Source of the DNA: QHWT01 sp963755695
GTDB taxonomy: Bacteria; Acidobacteriota; Vicinamibacteria; Vicinamibacterales; 2-12-FULL-66-21
DNA length: 64,000 bases
Assembly: GCA_963755695.1 (NCBI GenBank)
Contig: CAVWLB010000001.1
Location: 620,001 to 684,000, forward strand
Reading direction: 5' to 3'
The position numbers and the translations under genes were made by a program. This document shows positions 44,611-53,344 of the stretch, piece by piece; position 1 is the first letter of the stretch; every line of letters begins with the position of its first letter. Below the pieces are notes generated by a model that saw only the letters and a program-made list of their open reading frames with translations, was not told the origin of the DNA and made no database searches.

Positions 44611-47600
44611 GTGACAGTCACCCAGGTCCTCGCGCCCGGGGTCCCCGGAGGAAGCCGCGTCAAGGGACGTGCGTACTTTCTCGACCGCGCCGTCGTCTAC
44701 ATCGCGGGAGGGGAGTGGTCGGTGGACGCGACCGTTCGCGGGTCGCGGGACTATCACGTCACCATCCGCCGCGAAGGGCACGTATTCTCCGGATCCTGTG
44801 AGTGCCCGTACTTCGAGGATCGGTTCGTCGTCTGCAAGCATATCTGGGCGGCGATGCTCGAGGCCGAACGCCGTCAGCTTCTGACCGGTGACGGCGATGT
44901 GTCGCGGGATGCGGTCCTGCAGGCGACCGACAACGGCGACGACTCGGACCCGGAATTTCGCGGCCGGCCAGTCCGTTCGCGGCCGGACGCTCAGACTCGA
45001 CGAAGCCATCCGGCGTGGGAACGCTTTCTCGACGAGTTCTCGCGGAGTCTGACGGAAGCGGATGCGGCGCGCCCGCCGGCGCGGTTTGCCGCCGCGCAAC
45101 TCGTCTACATCATCGATCGCGCGGCAACGCTGAGCGGCGCCGGATTCGCGCTCGAAGTGCAGTCGCGGCAGCGCAAGAAAAACGGCGACTGGGCGAAGCC
45201 GAAAGCGACGTCAGTGGCCCTCTCCGAGGTGGCCCAATTGCCCGATGCGGTGGACCGGGAGATCGTGCCGCTGCTTCTGGGCGCGTCCGATCCATATAGC
45301 GCGCCGTATCTCAGCCAGTACGGGCGCGCATCGTTCCGGCTGGCCGGTCCACTCATCGACCGGGTGTTGCCGCTGGTCGCACAGTCGGGCCGAGCGCTGT
45401 TGCGCGCCAGGCCGCAGCCCGGTGAGGAGATCGTGCCGCTTGCCTGGGACGATGGCCCGCCGTGGACATTTCATCTGGAGATTGTCCATGGCACCGGCAA
45501 CCAGGCGTTTTCGATCGATGGGGCGCTGCTGCGGGGGAGCGAGCGCCTGGCGATCCGAGAACCGTGGATGCTGATCGAGGGCTACGTCTTCCATGGCGGA
45601 ACCGTGGCGCGCCTGGACGCGCGCGGCGCCTTTGCGTGGCTCACCCAGCTTCGGCGTTCCGGTCCGACGGTGATTCCCTCGGATGCGACCGGCCGTCTGG
45701 TTGACGTGCTCGCGCGTTCGGGAATCGATCCGCTGGATCTTCCGGAGGAGCTGCGATTCGAGATTGCGTCGGAATCTCCACAGGCCTGTGTCAGCGTGAC
45801 GCCAGGCCCGAGGCGCGGCCCGATGCCGATGCTCGACGCGGAGGTCGCGTTCGATTACGGCGGACTGAGGGTGCCACCCGGCACCGCCACGACGGTGTTC
45901 GACACGGATCGACGCCGGCTGATTCGCCGCGATTCCGGGTTCGAGCAGGCTGCCCTCACACGGCTGTCGCAGCTCGGGTTCTCACGTCATTGGGACTACA
46001 TGCTCGCGCGTCAGCACCTCTGGATCGGCGCCGATCAGTTCTCGAACGCAATGGGCGTGCTGATCCGCGAAGGCTGGCGGGTCGAAGCGGAAGGGCGCAC
46101 GTTCCGCTCGGCGCAGTCCGTGCGATCCGAGGTTCGCTCCGGCGTCGACTGGTTCGAGCTGCACGGTGCGGTCGATTTCGGCGATGGCCACTTCGTCCCG
46201 CTCCCGCGATTGCTTGCCGATCGCCCGCACGGCAACGCCACCATCGCCCTGGACGATGGCACCGTAGGCATCGTGCCCGAGGAGTGGCTGCGCCGCTGGA
46301 GCGGGATCGCGGGGATGGGCGAGATTTCCGGCGATCACGTGCGGTTCAAAGTGTCGCAGGTCGCGCTTCTCGACGCGGCGCTCGCGTCGCAACCGGCGAT
46401 ACGGGTCGACGAGCGATTTGCCCGGACGCGCGAACAGCTGGCCACGTTCAGCGGGATCGGCCCGCTCGATGCCGCGCCCACATTCGCGGGTCAGCTGCGC
46501 GATTACCAGCGTGATGCGCTCGGCTGGTTCGCGTTCCTCCAGCGATTCCATGTCGGCGGCTGTCTCGCCGACGACATGGGTCTCGGCAAGACGGTGATGG
46601 TGCTGGCCTGGCTCGATCGCCTGCGTCGCGAGCGCAAGAAGACCGTGCCGTCGCTGGTCGTCGTGCCGCGATCGGTCGTTTTCAACTGGAAGGAAGAAGC
46701 GGCGCGCTTCGCGCCGAAACTGCGCGTGCTCGACTTCAGCGGCGCGGCGCGATCGACCGAGGATCTTCAGAAATACGATCTCGTCGTCACCACGTACGGG
46801 GCGATGCGGCGCGATGCGGTCCGGTTGAAAGACCTCGAGTTCGAATATGTGATTCTCGATGAAGCGCAGGCCATCAAGAATGCGTCGACGGCGAGCGCCA
46901 AGGCCGCGCGGCTGCTGCGGGCGAGGCATCGACTCGCCCTCAGCGGCACCCCGATAGAGAATCACCTCGGCGAGTTGTGGAGCCTTTTCGAGTTCTTGAA
47001 TCCCGGACTTCTCGGGACCTCGTCGACGTTTGCGAGGCATAGCCTGGCGGCATCGAAGCGCGATCCTGCAGCCATGGAGCTGATGGCGCGTGGCTTGCGG
47101 CCGTTCATCCTGCGGCGCACGAAGGCGCAGGTCGCACCTGAGCTCCCGGCGCGCACCGAGCTGACCCTTCACTGCGAGCTGCAGGGGATGCAGCGCGAGC
47201 TGTACGACGAACTGCGCGCCCATTACCGAGCCACGTTGCTTCACCGCATCGAACGCGATGGCCTGGCCAAATCCCGGATGCACATCCTCGAGGCGCTACT
47301 GAGGTTGCGGCAGGCGGCGTGTCACACGGCTCTCGTCGATCCACGGCGTGGCGGCGCCCCCTCCGCGAAGTTCGAAGCGCTCCTGCCGCTGCTTGGCGAG
47401 GTCCGCGACGAGGGTCACAAGTGCCTGGTCTTCTCGCAATTCACCAGCCTGCTCGCGCTGTTGCGAGCCCGGCTCGACCAGGACGGGGCCCGGTACGAAT
47501 ATCTCGACGGGCAGACGCGCGATCGTGACGTCCGCGTGAACCGGTTTCAAAGTGATCCCGACTGCGGCCTGTTTCTCATCAGCCTGAAGGCCGGCGGCCT

Positions 47601-47868
47601 CGGCCTCAATCTCACCGCGGCCGAATACGTGTTCCTGCTCGACCCCTGGTGGAACCCCGCCGTCGAGGCGCAGGCCATCGATCGCGCGCACCGGATCGGT
47701 CAGACCCGGCACGTGTTCGCGTACCGCCTGATCTCGGTCAATACGGTCGAAGAAAAGATCGCCGAGCTGCAGGCCACCAAGCGCGATCTGGCGGATGCGA
47801 TCCTCCATGCCGACGCTGGCCTCCTCCGGGACCTGAAAAAGGAAGACCTCGAAGTGCTTCTGAGCTGA
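44611..47868 (+). CDS. SNF2-family helicase with N-terminal SWIM zinc finger
   Basis: 1085 residues. A SWIM finger is at residues about 63-77 (CECPYFEDRFVVCKH). A long middle region (about 100-600) has no motif I know. The SNF2 ATPase follows: Walker A LADDMGLGKTVMVL (about 652), DEAQ box (about 750), LSGTPIENHLGELWSLFEFL, and the helicase C domain with CLVFSQFTSLLALL, LISLKAGGLGLNLTAA and DPWWNPAVEAQAIDRAHRIGQT. It resembles the bacterial HepA/RapA-like and SWIM-SNF2 group that remodels protein-DNA complexes, translocating on double-stranded DNA. GTG start. Confidence 0.95.
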   Translation: MTVTQVLAPGVPGGSRVKGRAYFLDRAVVYIAGGEWSVDATVRGSRDYHVTIRREGHVFSGSCECPYFEDRFVVCKHIWAAMLEAERRQLLTGDGDVSRDAVLQATDNGDDSDPEFRGRPVRSRPDAQTRRSHPAWERFLDEFSRSLTEADAARPPARFAAAQLVYIIDRAATLSGAGFALEVQSRQRKKNGDWAKPKATSVALSEVAQLPDAVDREIVPLLLGASDPYSAPYLSQYGRASFRLAGPLIDRVLPLVAQSGRALLRARPQPGEEIVPLAWDDGPPWTFHLEIVHGTGNQAFSIDGALLRGSERLAIREPWMLIEGYVFHGGTVARLDARGAFAWLTQLRRSGPTVIPSDATGRLVDVLARSGIDPLDLPEELRFEIASESPQACVSVTPGPRRGPMPMLDAEVAFDYGGLRVPPGTATTVFDTDRRRLIRRDSGFEQAALTRLSQLGFSRHWDYMLARQHLWIGADQFSNAMGVLIREGWRVEAEGRTFRSAQSVRSEVRSGVDWFELHGAVDFGDGHFVPLPRLLADRPHGNATIALDDGTVGIVPEEWLRRWSGIAGMGEISGDHVRFKVSQVALLDAALASQPAIRVDERFARTREQLATFSGIGPLDAAPTFAGQLRDYQRDALGWFAFLQRFHVGGCLADDMGLGKTVMVLAWLDRLRRERKKTVPSLVVVPRSVVFNWKEEAARFAPKLRVLDFSGAARSTEDLQKYDLVVTTYGAMRRDAVRLKDLEFEYVILDEAQAIKNASTASAKAARLLRARHRLALSGTPIENHLGELWSLFEFLNPGLLGTSSTFARHSLAASKRDPAAMELMARGLRPFILRRTKAQVAPELPARTELTLHCELQGMQRELYDELRAHYRATLLHRIERDGLAKSRMHILEALLRLRQAACHTALVDPRRGGAPSAKFEALLPLLGEVRDEGHKCLVFSQFTSLLALLRARLDQDGARYEYLDGQTRDRDVRVNRFQSDPDCGLFLISLKAGGLGLNLTAAEYVFLLDPWWNPAVEAQAIDRAHRIGQTRHVFAYRLISVNTVEEKIAELQATKRDLADAILHADAGLLRDLKKEDLEVLLS

Positions 47869-47874
47869 GGCCCT

Positions 47875-47944
47875 GGGGTCAGACCCCCGGATTGGGGTCA
47901 GACCCCAGGAAGGCCCGACCCGGAGCGAATTGGGGTCAGACCCC
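47875..47944. repeat. Three copies of GGGGTCAGACCCC
   Basis: The 13-mer occurs at 47875-47887, 47894-47906 and 47932-47944, all on the plus strand, in the gap between two convergent genes. The third copy contains the stop codon of the TauE gene (TCA at 47936-47938, read TGA on the minus strand). Related pair at 10747-10796. Confidence 0.9.
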
Positions 47945-48685
47945 AATCAGCCTCAGGGCGGCGATTGCGGCGAACACGAGCGAGATCACTTCGAACACCC
48001 GCTGAGGAATCCGGTAGACCAGCCATCGGCCGCCCAGGACGCCCGCCAACACGAATGGGATCAACATCAGGTTCAGACGCAGCGTGGTTGGCCCGATCAA
48101 TCCCAGCCCAACGCTGAACGGGACCTTGAATGCGTTGACGATCGCGAAGAACCACGCGCTGGTGCCCACCATTTCAAACTTTGGCAGCCCGATCGCGAGG
48201 CAGTAGATCAGGATGATCGGTCCCGCCGCGTTTGCCATCATCGTGGTGAAACCGGCAAGCAGGCCGATCCCCCACACGAACCAGAGCGCGTGCGGCACTG
48301 CGCCGAGCCAGTCGGGCCATCGCATCCGCACCAGCTGCCCCGCCGACAGCACCAGGATGATCCAGCCAATAGTCGGCTTGAACGCTTCATTGCTGATCGA
48401 ACCCATCGTGGCCGCACCGAGCACGACGCCCACGAACGCCGGCGGCAGCATTCGTCTGACGTATCTCCAGTTCGCGTGCGCGTGATACGCCGTGACGGCA
48501 CAGGCATCGCCGACAACCAGCATTGGCAGCGCGACACCGGTCGAGCTCTTGGCGCCAAACAGAAAGGCAAAGATGACGACGTAGACGAGCCCCATTCCTG
48601 CCAGTCCGGCCTTCGCGAGGCCAAGGGACGAGGCGCCGATCGCTGCAAGGATCCATTGGGGAGCGCTCAGCTGCGGCATGTGCAA
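47936..48685 (-). CDS. TauE/SafE family sulfite-type exporter
   Basis: About 249 residues, eight hydrophobic helices. AAIGASSLGLAKAGLAGMGLVYV and a second half with GLLAGFTTMMANAAGPIILIYCL are the duplicated TauE/SafE signature with conserved Gly/Ala residues. It would export sulfite, sulfoacetate or other organic anions. The start could be TTG 48685 or ATG 48679; there are only 9-15 bp to the divergent TPR gene start. The last two residues (Gly-Val) and the stop codon come from the repeat element. Confidence 0.92.
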   Translation of the reverse strand: MHMPQLSAPQWILAAIGASSLGLAKAGLAGMGLVYVVIFAFLFGAKSSTGVALPMLVVGDACAVTAYHAHANWRYVRRMLPPAFVGVVLGAATMGSISNEAFKPTIGWIILVLSAGQLVRMRWPDWLGAVPHALWFVWGIGLLAGFTTMMANAAGPIILIYCLAIGLPKFEMVGTSAWFFAIVNAFKVPFSVGLGLIGPTTLRLNLMLIPFVLAGVLGGRWLVYRIPQRVFEVISLVFAAIAALRLIGV

Positions 48686-48694
48686 TGATGCAAT

Positions 48695-49727
48695 GTGGCC
48701 GACATCTTATCGCTCGAACAGCAGGCGATCGACTTTGCGAAGCGCGGCGACTTTAGCGTCGAGGCGAAACGGGCCAATGAGGAGCTGACCGAGCGCGCGC
48801 CGACCAACCAGGGCGCCTGGACCCGCCTGGCGCGATGCTGCATGGAGCTCGGACAACTCGACGAAGCAACCGCGGCTGCCGATGCCGCGCTGCAGCTCAA
48901 CCCGCAGAACACGATTGCGCGCAATCTGCAGGGTGAAATCGCCCGGCGCCGGGCGCCCAGCGAGAGCCACAAGGTGTCCCGATCGAAAACAACAACCCGC
49001 ACAAAGTCGATCTCGCCGGCGCGACCTGCCGGCGGCTTCGGAAGGCCGGAATTCACAGGGCTTGCCCACCTGTCGCCCGCCGCAGCCCTGGAGGCGCTTG
49101 GCCCGCGCATCGAGGCCTTGTTGATGGCGATCAACGAGCGCCCGTTTGCCGCCAAGGTGGTCGAGGCGCGAAATCGCGCAGGACGATCCGGAAGCCGCCT
49201 CTTTCGTCGCAACAGCTTCTATCCCGGCGACGCCGGGCATGTCTTCGCCTTTCATCACGGCGGGCGATGGGAGCCGCAGATTCACATCGGCTGGTCCGCC
49301 GCAAACAAGAGCGGACACGACAGTCTGTGCGCCGGCATCGGCTTCAACCTGGCGGACGCCGACAGGGATCCGGATCGCGAGAGCGGGCACGAGCGCGTCA
49401 TCGCACACTTCGAACGCTTGCAGCAGCTCGTCGCGTCGATGTGGCGTCAGTTGTTGAAGGAGTGGATGGGAGCCAACGGAGGATTCATTCAGTACCGGTA
49501 ACAACCCTCCGGCGTTGGAGCTGCTGCCAGATGACGCGGTCCGATGGCTGATCGATTGCCGCGATGCACGCGAACTCGGCTGGATCTTCTGCGGACGCTG
49601 GCTCTTCCTCGATCGCGCCGAGCATGCGGAAACCCTTGCCGATCCAGCAAAGCTCGTCCGATGGATCGATCGGACGTTTACGGATCTGTTGCCACTTTGG
49701 GCAAGTGTGTATCGCAGCGCGACGTGA
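48695..49727 (+). pseudogene. TPR protein with conserved C-terminal domain, one frameshift
   Basis: GTG 48695. Two TPR units form the first 90 residues (FAKRGDFSVEAKRANEELTERAPTN, LGQLDEATAAADAALQLNPQN). A basic linker follows. The second domain begins about residue 125 (FTGLAHLSPAAALEALGPRI) and runs GGRWEPQIHIGWSA, CAGIGFNLAD and ERVIAHFERLQQLV. The frame breaks near 49490; the other frame goes on as LELLPDDAVRWLIDCRDARELGWIFCGRWLFL to a stop at 49727, clearly the rest of the same domain. I do not recognise this domain. Function unknown. Confidence 0.75.
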
Positions 49728-49791
49728 GTGGTCGCCAAGTCCATGCAATTAGGGTAAAAACATTGGCACTCGCATTGCTCTCTATTTCGGT

Positions 49792-50145
49792 GTGGACGAC
49801 GAGCTGCGCTACCTCGACGCACGAAGGGTGCAGAGTCCAGCGGGGACGCTGGCAGGTTTGGAATTGTGCAGTCGAGACAACGAGAGTCTGGGCACCGTGG
49901 AGGGTGTGATTATCGAGCCAGCTCGTCGCCGCGTTCGCTATCTCGTGGTCAAGCGCGGGGGATGGCTGGCAAAGGACCGGTATCTCCTTCCGCTCGAAAG
50001 CCTTGCCCATCTGGAGTCGGAACGGGTGCTCCGGATCGAAGATTCGTCCGCCGAGCTATCCCGCCGATCCGTCGATTTGCGCCAGATCCAGCCATTCTCC
50101 CCGGATGACGTCGTCACGGCCATCTTTGCCGAGACGGCCGCCTGA
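49792..50145 (+). CDS. PRC-barrel domain protein
   Basis: 117 residues from GTG 49792. The PRC-barrel core is clear: LAGLELCSRDNESLGTVEGVIIEPARRRVRYLVVKRGGW and RYLLPLESLAHL, in the form found in RimM and photosynthetic reaction centre H subunits. Such stand-alone barrels bind RNA or protein partners. The rest is a short acidic tail. The next gene, 65 nt on, encodes a tiny zinc-binding protein on the same strand, so they may be co-expressed. Confidence 0.88.
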   Translation: MDDELRYLDARRVQSPAGTLAGLELCSRDNESLGTVEGVIIEPARRRVRYLVVKRGGWLAKDRYLLPLESLAHLESERVLRIEDSSAELSRRSVDLRQIQPFSPDDVVTAIFAETAA

Positions 50146-50210
50146 ATTTTTCTGCAAACCTCCGGGCCTCTTCTTCCGTCTCAGGATAGGAAGCTCACAA
50201 CGGAGTCCCG

Positions 50211-50390
50211 ATGACGATCCTGCAGAAGCTTTTTTCCCGTAAGCCGGAAGCCCCGCGTCAGCGGGTTCGGGTGTGTATCGAGTGTGGTATGCCAGTCGCG
50301 GAACACAAGGACTGGTGCAGCATCCTGCGCGGCCAGAAGGAGCTCGAGGCTAAGGCTGCCGCGCGAGCTCAGACTGAAGCCACATCCTGA
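50211..50390 (+). CDS. Very small CxxC zinc-binding-type protein
   Basis: 59 residues from ATG 50211 with CGGAG 7 nt upstream. A short amphipathic start (TILQKLFSRKPEAPRQRV) is followed by CIECGMPVAEHKDWC, which gives three cysteines and a histidine in a zinc-ribbon-like spacing, then a long helix rich in Ala, Lys and Glu. The good ribosome binding site, the cysteine motif and the codon use support a real gene. Perhaps an RNA-binding or adaptor protein. No family recognised. Confidence 0.7.
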   Translation: MTILQKLFSRKPEAPRQRVRVCIECGMPVAEHKDWCSILRGQKELEAKAAARAQTEATS

Positions 50391-50477
50391 TCGTGGCGTA
50401 GGTCCCTTCAGACTGGCGTTCGCCGGATCTCTGGTTCTGCTCTCCGCCGGCTTCGAACACCGCGGCCGGGCGCGAGA

Positions 50478-51398
50478 TCACGCCATTTCCGTATCCGGCG
50501 TCAGGTTCAGGTGCGGCGCCACGCGCGTCAGCGTCTCCATCATGGCCTGCACCATCCGGGGCACGCGCGCCGTCTCCAGGTACACCCATCCCGTCGTCCG
50601 CACCAGCGGGGGTCCGGCAACGCGCGCGTAACGGAGCGTGCCCGCTGCCGCTTCGCGTGCGATCGCCTGGAAGGGTACCAGGCTGATTCCGAGTCCCGCG
50701 CCCACCATTGCTTTCGCGATCTCCACGTTTTCAGTTTCGGCGACGACCCGCGGCGCGATTTCTTCGCGGACGAAGAATTCGTCGATCACGCGACGGGTGT
50801 TCGAGCCGCTCTCGAACGTGATGAACGGCTGCCCGTGCAACTGCGCCGCAGTGATGGCCTTGGTCTCCTTTGCGAGCGCGTGTGCGGGAGGGAGAACCAG
50901 CAGCATCTCCTCTCTCATCACGGGATCGGTGCGCAGCACCGTGTCGGTAATTGGAAGGGTCAGGAGCGCAAGGTCCACCGTGCCGGCGCGCAGTTGCCGC
51001 AACATGCGCGCCGAGCCGGACGTCACGACCTTGATTTCGACAGCCGGATGCACGCGGCTGAATTCCTTCAGCAAGGCGGGGATGACGTACATCCCAACCG
51101 TCATGCCCCCGCCAATGGTCAACGTGCCGGTGAGCGTCTGCTGGCGGTCGAGGATCTGCGACGCTGTGTCCCGAATGTCGGCAAAGATGCGATGGCTGAG
51201 CTGAAGCAGCGCTTCGCCGGTTGGCGTCATCTGCACGCGGCCGACGGATCGAATGAACAGCGGCTCTGCGAACTCTTCTTCGAGAAGGAGGATCTGCCGG
51301 CTGATTGCCGACTGCGACACGTGGAGCTTGGCGCCCGCCTTGGTGAACGAGCCGGTTTCAGCGATCGCACGAAGAATCTCGAGCTGACGCAAATCCAC
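50478..51398 (-). CDS. LysR-family transcriptional regulator
   Basis: 306 residues from GTG 51398. Winged HTH at residues 1-60 (LRQLEILRAIAETGSFTKAGAKLHVSQSAISRQILLLEEEF), then the effector-binding domain (about 90-300; LTIGGGMTVGMYVIPALLKEFSRVHP, LALLTLPI, AMVGAGLGISLVP). Closest in style to the CysL/CbbR-type regulators. Targets usually lie beside the regulator; the sugar dehydrogenase gene is on the same strand upstream, with a repeat array between. TAGAAT 6 nt before the start suggests a leaderless message. Confidence 0.95.
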   Translation of the reverse strand: MDLRQLEILRAIAETGSFTKAGAKLHVSQSAISRQILLLEEEFAEPLFIRSVGRVQMTPTGEALLQLSHRIFADIRDTASQILDRQQTLTGTLTIGGGMTVGMYVIPALLKEFSRVHPAVEIKVVTSGSARMLRQLRAGTVDLALLTLPITDTVLRTDPVMREEMLLVLPPAHALAKETKAITAAQLHGQPFITFESGSNTRRVIDEFFVREEIAPRVVAETENVEIAKAMVGAGLGISLVPFQAIAREAAAGTLRYARVAGPPLVRTTGWVYLETARVPRMVQAMMETLTRVAPHLNLTPDTEMA

Positions 51399-51404
51399 GT
51401 GGAC

Positions 51405-51410
51405 ATTCTA
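51405..51410 (-). promoter_or_regulatory. -10-like box TAGAAT 6 nt before GTG 51398
   Basis: Read on the minus strand, TAGAAT ends 6 nt before the LysR start codon and no ribosome binding site is present. Confidence 0.5.
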
Positions 51411-51418
51411 CTTGGTCA

Positions 51419-51545
51419 GGGCTTCGGGCTTCGGGCTTCAGGCTTCAGGCCTCAGGCTTCGGGCATTTGCCGGCATGAGCCTTGAGGCCTGAGTCAGCCG
51501 AAGCCTGGAGCCTGGAGCCTGGAGAGCCCGAAGCCCGAAGCCTGT
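51419..51545. repeat. Inverted heptamer array GGGCTTC / GAAGCCC
   Basis: Left half repeats GGCTTCG and GGCTTCA; right half repeats GAAGCCTGGAGCC and GAAGCCC. It lies directly downstream of the sugar dehydrogenase stop and upstream of the LysR gene. Confidence 0.8.
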
Positions 51546-51546
51546 G

Positions 51547-52791
51547 TCATCTCACGATGCGCGGATTCAGCGGCGCCGGTGGCGTCGCGAGGGGACCGGT
51601 CAATTTGAAGATGATGCCGCGCGAGTAGCCGACGAGATACAGCTCGCCGTCCGCGTCGACGCCGAACGAGCTGATGTTTCCGAGTGCGCTGGCGCCTCCG
51701 AGCTCGTCGGTGTGCTCGATCAAACCGGTCGCTCGTGCTTCGCCGCTCGCGGCATCGACGACCAGCGCGATGGACCACACTCGTCCGCGGATGAAATCCG
51801 CGAAGAAGTACCGTCCGACGAAATCGGAGCCGAGCGCCGCGCCGCGGTAGACGTATCCGCCAGTGATCGACGCGCCGACCGTGTGATCGTATTCGAAGAT
51901 CGGATCGGTCAGTGGCGTGAAGGCAGGCGGACGCGAGGTCACGTAATCGTGCGCTCCCTCGCGATTGCGCCACCCGTAGTTCCGCCCGCCGCGCCCGCGC
52001 GGCTCGTAATCGACTTCTTCGAACCGGTTCTGCCCGACATCGCCGATGACGAGCGCTCCGGTGCCGCCGCGCGAGGGATCGTCGAACGTGTAGCGCCATG
52101 GATTGCGCAGGCCGAAGTCCCAGATCTCGCGTAGCGTTCCTGACGCGTTGAAGAAGGGATTATCGGGTGGCACGTCGTATCCGGTCGGATCCGAGTCGGC
52201 GACGTTTACGTTGATGCGCAGCATCTTGCCGAGAAGCTCCCCGCGATTCTGCGCGCGATGATCGGGATCGTCGCCCGACCCGCCGTCGCCGAGGCCGATA
52301 TACAGATAGCCATCCGGGCCGAACACGAGGTTGCCGCCGTTGTGATTGGCAAACGGCTGGCTGATGAACCGCTGACCGTCGGGCCACCGCAGATCCACCC
52401 GTGACGTGGGGTCGGCAACAACCGGATTGGACGATCGCCGGAAGCGCGCGACGACGGTGTTCCCGGAGCGATCGGTGAAGTTGACGAAGAAGCGGGGATT
52501 CGACGCGTCGGGCGGAAACGCGAGACCGAGCAGGCCCTGCTCTCCACCGGACCGGACCGCGCCGCGAATATCCAGGAAGTCGGTGTCGAGCGTCACGCCG
52601 CTTCGAACCACGCGAATGCGGCCGACCTGCTCGACGACGAACTGCACGTTGCGATCGGAGGGATCCTGGACGAACGCGAGCGGGTTCGTGAAGCCCGCTG
52701 CATAGGTGCGGATTCGCAGCGTGCCCTGGGCGATGAGCGTGATCGCGTATGCCACGAGGATGATCGCGCCGAACGCTCGACCGGCTTTCAC
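51547..52791 (-). CDS. PQQ-dependent glucose/sorbosone dehydrogenase-like protein, secreted
   Basis: 414 residues from GTG 52791 (a GTG directly upstream at 52794 is also possible). Signal anchor about 1-22. Six-bladed beta-propeller of the GSDH family with GGEQGLLGLAF, the PQQ/Ca site NHNGGNLVFGPDGYLYIGLGDGGSGDDP, ELLGKMLRINV and WDFGLRNPWRYTFD. The enzyme oxidises sugars in the periplasm and passes electrons to the respiratory chain. Its start faces a divergent lipoprotein gene with overlapping -10 boxes; a LysR gene lies next. Confidence 0.95.
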   Translation of the reverse strand: MKAGRAFGAIILVAYAITLIAQGTLRIRTYAAGFTNPLAFVQDPSDRNVQFVVEQVGRIRVVRSGVTLDTDFLDIRGAVRSGGEQGLLGLAFPPDASNPRFFVNFTDRSGNTVVARFRRSSNPVVADPTSRVDLRWPDGQRFISQPFANHNGGNLVFGPDGYLYIGLGDGGSGDDPDHRAQNRGELLGKMLRINVNVADSDPTGYDVPPDNPFFNASGTLREIWDFGLRNPWRYTFDDPSRGGTGALVIGDVGQNRFEEVDYEPRGRGGRNYGWRNREGAHDYVTSRPPAFTPLTDPIFEYDHTVGASITGGYVYRGAALGSDFVGRYFFADFIRGRVWSIALVVDAASGEARATGLIEHTDELGGASALGNISSFGVDADGELYLVGYSRGIIFKLTGPLATPPAPLNPRIVR

Positions 52792-52797
52792 CACGCG

Positions 52798-52805
52798 ATT
52801 ATAGT
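52798..52805. promoter_or_regulatory. Shared core of a divergent promoter: overlapping -10 boxes
   Basis: The plus strand reads TATAGT at 52800-52805, 7 nt before ATG 52813. The minus strand reads TATAAT at 52803-52798, 6 nt before GTG 52791. Both -10 boxes overlap in the same eight bases, and neither gene has a ribosome binding site. Confidence 0.65.
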
Positions 52806-52812
52806 GAGGCGC

Positions 52813-53187
52813 ATGGCTCGAATCTCGCGGCTCACGGCAGTGTTGAGTTGTGTCGTCCTCTGCTCGTGCGGTGGCTCATCCGGTGGATCCGGATCGGACG
52901 GTGGCGAGAGCATTACAGGCCTCGAACGGTTTGGATGGGATCAGCCGGCTGCCGATGCAGGCGAACTGGCCTCGTTCAACTACGCTCTGTACGTCGACAA
53001 TACCCGCAGCGAAGCGACGGACGTGTCGTGTGGCCCGCCTGCAACGAACGAGCGGTTCGAGTGCACCTGTCAGCTTCCATCGATGTCGTCCGGATCGCAC
53101 ACCCTTCAGGTCGCCGCCTTTGTGGCTGACGGAAGCGGTACCCGAGAGAGCCCCCGCTCGGCAGCCGTTCGCGTCGTCAAACAGTGA
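52813..53187 (+). CDS. Small lipoprotein, hypothetical
   Basis: 124 residues from ATG 52813. Lipobox VLCSC. After a Gly/Ser linker, a domain with ASFNYALYVDN, CGPPATNERFECTCQLPSM and GSHTLQVAAFV follows, which resembles an Ig/fibronectin-like beta-sandwich with four cysteines (possible disulfides). Expressed divergently from the sugar dehydrogenase, so maybe functionally linked. No family recognised. Confidence 0.7.
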   Translation: MARISRLTAVLSCVVLCSCGGSSGGSGSDGGESITGLERFGWDQPAADAGELASFNYALYVDNTRSEATDVSCGPPATNERFECTCQLPSMSSGSHTLQVAAFVADGSGTRESPRSAAVRVVKQ

Positions 53188-53344
53188 AATCTTTCGCCTA
53201 AACGGGGAACCTGTAAGTGTGGGAACTGTTCCTTTCCATGACACCCATTGATGAAATCAGGCCGAAAATCAGCAAGAGCACAGTAACCAGCCTCGGAACG
53301 CCGTTTGCTCAACAGCCGGGGTGTCACTAGCCAACTGGTCGGAA

